Positions 58,896-64,000 of a stretch of 64,000 bases of DNA are shown here, piece after piece. Within the stretch, counting starts at the first letter, position 1, and every line of letters begins with the position of its first letter. The stretch spans positions 2,331,790 through 2,395,789 of the forward strand of contig NW_019091362.1 of the NCBI RefSeq assembly GCF_001949145.1. Direction: 5' to 3'. Below the pieces are notes generated by a model. It saw only the letters and a program-made list of their open reading frames with translations, was not told where the DNA came from and did not search any database. The stretch comes from Acanthaster planci. Lineage: Eukaryota; Echinodermata; Asteroidea; Valvatida; Acanthasteridae. A program made the position numbers and the translations under genes.

Positions 58896-59229
58896 CTACA
58901 TGTACATGTGCAGATATCTACATGTACATGTGCAGATATCTACATGTACATGTGCAGATATCTACATGTACATGTACATGTACATGTGCAGATGTCTACA
59001 TGTACATGTACATGTGCAGATATCTACATGTACATGTGCAGATATCTACATGTACATGTGCAGATATCTACATGTACATGTGCAGATATCTACATGTACA
59101 TGTGCAGATATCTACATGTACATGTGCAGATATCTACATGTACATGTGCAGATATCTACATGTACATGTACATGTGCAGATATCTACATGTACATGTGCA
59201 GATATCTACATGTACATGTGCAGATATCT
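58896..59229. repeat. 22-bp satellite, 14 units
   Basis: The unit is CTACATGTACATGTGCAGATAT. Three places carry one or two extra TACATG steps and one unit has GATGTC in place of GATATC. It is open in all three plus frames, giving HVHVQISTCTCADIYMYMCR-type peptides, a by-product of the repeat and not a gene. Confidence 0.95.
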
Positions 59230-59599
59230 AAACAATCATATAATTCCTGTTGACAGGAATACATGTACAGGGGTATCCATACATGTACATACATGTACGA
59301 GTACATGTGCATGTACGTGTATTGGATTGTTTTAGCCAAAAAGGATTCAGGTTTCATCACATGAGGAATCTGGACCCATCCTCTCCCCTAAAAAGCAATT
59401 AGGTACCTCATCCACGAAGTCAAGTTCTCAAATTCTACAGAACAAAACTTGCTGCCAAGATCAGCTATGGGAAGATGATCTGGCAACACAATACTGTACA
59501 AACATCACAAGTGAACAACGGAAATATGACGCAAATTATGCAATGTTTATCCTATCAAGTTTGGCCTGGGGATGTCAAGCAGCTTGTCACCTCACACCA

Positions 59600-59843
59600 G
59601 GGGCCAATTTCATGGAGCTGCTTAAGCAAAAAATTTGCTTAAGTGCGAAAAAAACTTACTCGATAAATCAGGTAACCAGCCAAAATACCATGTGATGTGT
59701 ATTGTTTTGGGATTGTATTTAGCTTGTTTTTTGGTTAGCTTGACAATCAGATAGAGCCTGAGTTTGTAACCTTTGTTTATTAAGCAAAGTTTTTTCCAGA
59801 TTAAGCAAATTTTGTGCTTAAGCAGCTCTACGAAAATGGCCCC
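59600..59843. mobile_element. GGGGCCA...TGGCCCC MITE, copy 2 (244 bp)
   Basis: It starts GGGGCCAATTTCATGGAGCT and ends AGCTCTACGAAAATGGCCCC, an imperfect long inverted repeat. CTTAAGCAAAAAATTTGCTT and AAGCAAATTTTGTGCTTAAG lie inside. Related to the truncated copy at 20474. Confidence 0.75.
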
Positions 59844-60141
59844 TGAAGAGCCCAGAGGAGACCTGACAGACCTTGTATGCAATTAACTCTGACCCAAATC
59901 TGGTACACTGAGTTCTTTAAATTCACGTGAACATTACAGCTTGAATTCTCCATACTAAAACCACTGTTACTATACCTCGTGATTCGGGGCAAGCTTTTGC
60001 ACATATGTACTGTAGGCCTCCATTTACTGTACATCTACAGGTATCTTTGGCACAATGATACATGTAGAGCCTACACGCACCATGCCACTGTGATCTTGGA
60101 CTGGTCCCCGTCCCTACTGATTTATTCATAAGCCGTGAGAC

Positions 60142-60279
60142 GTCTGGGCACTATGCAGGGAACGGGTACCTGTGTGATCTCCGTGGTGTGGAGCCGGAGG
60201 AAATCAATACCGAATTTTGCGACATCGCAAAGGAAAAACAGGAGGGGAAATCCTACCAAATGTTCCTTTCAAAGTGATT
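60142..60279 (+). other. Possible orphan exon (coding-like island)
   Basis: The plus frame reads GYLCDLRGVEPEEINTEFCD then IAKEKQEGKSYQMFLSK and TGA. It is open upstream past a possible acceptor (ACTATGCAG, about 60151). Codon use looks protein-like and base composition differs from the flanks. I cannot assign a family. The minus strand is also open (FLCDVAKFGIDFLRLHTTEI), so one or both may be chance. Confidence 0.2.
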
Positions 60280-60329
60280 AAACAGTGAAAGTGAGTTGTC
60301 ATTCCTAATTTGGGTTCATATTTATTTGA

Positions 60330-60643
60330 TTAACCCTAAGAGTACCGGGCGTTGTTTGGCTTAGTGTACTCAGTACTACAAAATACTACGTAACACTCTG
60401 AGCCTGAAGGACCTAGCACTACAAATTACTATTTCTGGCTAGGTTTATTCCATTGTTACTCGTACAGACAACAATGAAACCAGGCATTCATAGTGCCACA
60501 GCACTGTGTGGTACATTGTCTTCTCTATTTTATTTTATGGCTTCAGAGAGTAATAATGTTATGTCCTCTTACAAGCGACAGGGATGAGTACTACATTTCA
60601 CTACTAAGTGGTACTTTGTAGCATTCGGGACTGTTAGGGTTAA
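60330..60643. mobile_element. TTAA MITE family 3, copy 2 (314 bp)
   Basis: It begins TTAACCCTAAGAGTACCGGG and ends CGGGACTGTTAGGGTTAA, a good terminal inverted repeat with TTAA at both ends. It is slightly longer than copy 1 because of an extra segment before the right end (GATGAGTACTACATTTCACT). Confidence 0.85.
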
Positions 60644-60649
60644 TTGTGC

Positions 60650-63600
60650 AGAAACGATCAAAAATATTTGTTTTATTCATTTTTTTTTACTGAAAATTGC
60701 ATTTTCCACTTTCTACCCCCAAATCCGCGATTTTTGTGGATTTTCCACAAAGCGGAAAACTCTGGACTTTACCCAAAATACATGTTTGCTTACTGAAATT
60801 ATTTATGAAAAAATTTGCTCACCACCTCTGCTATCATGAACTGAAATAATGGCGAGTCCCCACAAATATGCAAAGAGACACCACATGCCTTTAAAACAGC
60901 AACACAAAACTGGAAAATGGACCTTATTTCTTTAACAAGCCATTGCTCATCTTCTCCACCAAATCTGTCTTATAAATTGTTAACTGTTGAATAGGATGGT
61001 ATTAGACTATGTTAGAATTCATGTGAGTTCCAGGCTTCCCTTTCAACTTTTTTTTCAAACCTAGCATTACATACTTCTAAGGCATATTTTATCAGAAGTA
61101 TGAAATTATTCATCAGAGCAGACAGGTACTAATTTGACAGGAAATTTCATTTTATTCTTTCACTGATGCTTTTAAGTTCCGAATCTGAAGAGTTAACCTC
61201 ACTTCTAATTTCAGCACGAATTCACATCTGCTACAGGTATTGTTTATTGGGTACATGATAAGCCTGCGCGCCTGCAAGGTATTAATTGTAGCCTGTACCG
61301 TAAGCACCGGTAATTACGGTATTTTCAATGCCAAGGTGATAATATTGAAAGGCAATATTATTCGTTATTGAGTTAGGCAGAAGGTGGATGTTGCTTCCAG
61401 TAAGTGCAACTAATATACAGCTACTGTAATGTGATACAAAATTGAACAAGCATTTTCCTTTTCTTAATTGACTTTACTAATGATGTCCGTGAGTACTATC
61501 ACTGCAGGGCCCCTTTGCCACAAACTGTTGAAGCTCAGTCGTGAAAGCAATACATAGTGCCTTGGGATAGAAGCCTGGGCTTACTGTCACCTTGCTCAAA
61601 TCATCTGACTAGGGTGAGTCACATGGCAACGTTTTTTTTGCAATACATGTATTACGATTCAAAATGAGGTGTGTTGAATTTGTGACCCATACCGATTTGC
61701 ACAGTATGGTACGGCCAAATTTTTCCCAGCTACCATATAACCTTTTTATTTTGCACGTTTTTCTCCCGTTCAGTAGTTTAGACTTATTTCTTTGCAGAAT
61801 CTTTACACATACATGTAAATGTACTAGTACATGTACATACTGGTACATGTAAATGTACATGCTACAGTGCAATAAGCAGGTACAGTGTCCTGTGCCATAT
61901 GGCACATGTACATGTGCTGCACGGGTATGTTTTTTAAGTCCACGGTACATGTACGGTACCTTACCTTACACACACGTTTAGAATGGGATTTCCAAGGTAC
62001 ATGTTTGAGATCTGTTAACACGGCTGAAGATACTGGGAGTGGGAACACACTGAGCAGCGGCTGAGTAATGTTGTATCCTATGTACAGGTACTGTACTTGA
62101 GAAATTTCTCTTGATTCAAATCCACTCAAGACTTTTGCCATTTTGCTTTTCATTTGAATATTTCAGATAAATCCCAGCATTTCTTGCAAAAAATACAAAG
62201 CTTCTTGTCTTTACATGTATACGGCATAATGACTGTCCTGTACTGATGATTTACTGTATAAAGTTTAGATTTGGGTTCCGGAGTTAGGAAATTGGCCCTT
62301 TATGAAAATCAAAGAAAGACTCCTGCTTTGAAATGCCATATTTGTGAACTACATGTACATGTACATTTATAATACATGTACATACATGTACATGTGTATA
62401 CATGTACATGTCCATCCATGCATGTACTGGCACTGAAGTTATTTGAAGCTCATATGGTTGATTAATGCAATAATTCGATTTGATGTCATCAGATCAATAC
62501 AGACCATCTGGTGGAGGTTTATACGTATTTGAGGAATTTTATTTTCAGCTGCATGTCATTGCAGATCTAAATTATGTAATTAACTTTTGCTCAACAACTC
62601 ACAGAGAAAAATTGCTACATGAAAGGAGATGACCGGGGCCACAGTTTTAAATGCCAGCACCCATTTTGTCATCCATTTAACAGACAAAAACTGCTTCTGT
62701 TATTTCACAATCTTTAATACCCAGGGAATCACAATCAGGAATTATCCAATTTTTTATTTCGCTTCAAGTCCAACAGTAAAGCAAGTTGGATGAACATTTT
62801 CTAAAAATAGATAAAGTGGTATACCTGGTTTCACAAATTCAAAATTTTACAAAATTGTTAGTATGCAAATGCCCAATCCACTGACAGAAACATATTACAA
62901 ATGGAGAGTTACCGGTACATGTACATGTACCGGTATGCCGTACTTCAAGAGGGACTGACCTACATGTACATGTAGCAGTGCATCATCATGTACCGGTACA
63001 TTTCTGTACATGGATATGTATACTGTACTTGTATGTGTGTACCCCATTTTCCAATTTAAGTACATGTATTCACTTTATCACACAGCCTAACCAGAGTGGT
63101 GCTGTTTTATTCTTATCAATATACACGCGCAATCAATTCTTTCAAAATTAATATCGGTATTTGGATTGGTGAGCAACGCAGGGCCAAATTCCCAACATGT
63201 GAATGGGCTTCACTGTCACACGTGCACTGGACTGTCAGGATAGCCATATCCAACCATCATCCCCGCGACCTCATGATGACCTCAACACTTGACTCACTCT
63301 TCTGATTTGCATAATCCCTGTGTCTCTATGTACAGTACATCATCCACACAGGCCATTACTTGGGAGAAATTGCCCAAAATCTTGACTCCTCGTACATGTT
63401 GTACATCATAGTTACATGTACATTTAATGTGAATATTTTACCAAGCAGATTCTGTGTAACCAGTCTCAAGACATGCACGTACACACTAAAAAAGGAACAC
63501 AATTATTTTGTTTCATGTAAACATGTTTCACAACTGGCCCAATTTTTACCATGAATTTTTTGCTGGATGCCAAATTTGGGGGAAGCAATTTTTTTTTAAT

Positions 63601-64000
63601 CAACGACGCATCTTGTTTCAGTGCAAAGACTAATTGAACTTCAGTTGAGATACATGTACGATCCTCAGATTGTGTTCTCTAGATTGCAATCCTCAGATTG
63701 CAGTAGGATCTTACTTGCAGTTAGCTGCAATGTCAGTCAACGACGTACCGGTATATCATTACATGAGAAGGAAAAACGCTGCACTTGTGAACTCGATAAC
63801 TTGAAAACGACATGTTAATTCTTTAATATAGGCACAGATATTGAGCTCATTTTTCTTTGATCTGAAGCTGCACAGGTTTTTGAACGTAAGTGTACACAGG
63901 ATGTACATGTACATGTACAGTGTACTAGTATGTACATGCACATGTACATATGTACATGTACACATTAGTATGCATACTGCACTGGCAGATGTGCAGTTGG
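60650..64000. other. Non-coding DNA, very dense TACATG repeats
   Basis: No supportable exon. TACATGTA runs with flanking CCGGTA occur at 61810-61860, 62350-62415, 62925-63000 and 63900-63965. ACCGGTACATGTACATGTACCGGT at about 62911-62934 is a perfect palindrome within this. Confidence 0.5.

Noticed and set aside
58896-59229. Resemblance to a CRISPR array
   Set aside because: Units are contiguous without unique spacers, the unit is 22 bp, and the DNA is animal nuclear with intron-containing genes.
58849-59335. Long overlapping plus-strand open frames with HVHVQIST/CTCADIY repeats
   Set aside because: All three frames are open because the 22-bp satellite and TACATG repeats contain no plus-strand stop codon. 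There is no start context, no splice signals and no non-repetitive part.
1-64000. tRNA, rRNA or snRNA genes
   Set aside because: I looked for tRNA-like A/B boxes with a cloverleaf and for conserved rRNA/snRNA cores and saw none. This is a visual search only, so a diverged ncRNA could be missed.

Overview
This is a piece of animal (metazoan) nuclear genome. Genes are split into short exons with GT-AG introns of 0.2-4 kb, there is no operon structure, and every coding block matches a metazoan protein family. The non-coding DNA is A+T-rich, carries very many copies of the self-complementary motif TACATGTA / (TACATG)n, and holds many small inverted-repeat elements. This looks like a marine invertebrate deuterostome. 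An echinoderm such as a sea star is my best guess, with amphioxus not excluded; the species is an inference only.

Layout. (1) 1-2.8 kb: the first coding exon of a type II membrane protein on the minus strand (2575-2815), whose remaining exons lie off the left edge. (2) 2.9-8.2 kb: intergenic DNA with several MITE-like elements and a recent 214-bp tandem duplication. (3) 8.25-22.93 kb, plus strand: a nearly complete RBM28 gene (nucleolar protein with four RRMs, homologue of yeast Nop4). Thirteen exons are visible, all with matching splice phases; a 703-base run of N (18874-19576) hides the end of RRM3. (4) 22.9-28.2 kb: no coding exons, probably the facing 3' UTRs of RBM28 (plus) and DENND5 (minus), which are arranged tail to tail. 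(5) 28.2-49.5 kb, minus strand: twenty exons of a DENND5 gene (DENND5A/B, RAB6IP1 family) with DENN, RUN1, PLAT and RUN2 regions, about 1300 residues. Only the N-terminal exon(s) are missing. (6) 49.5-64 kb: probably the large 5' intron and/or upstream DNA of DENND5. It is rich in TACATG repeats and contains a 5'-truncated LINE 3' end and a 14-unit 22-bp satellite.

The two main genes are functionally unrelated: RBM28 acts in 60S ribosome and snRNP biogenesis, DENND5 in Rab-dependent membrane traffic. The most unusual observations are a five-unit minisatellite in which the coding end of DENND5 is itself one unit, three distinct families of TTAA-bounded inverted-repeat elements plus a 59-bp hairpin that resembles one of them, a MITE with an internal 36-bp perfect palindrome and a clean 6-bp target duplication, and a lineage-specific SPK-rich linker in the DENN region. 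I found no CRISPR array, no rRNA or tRNA gene, and no bacterial-type system.
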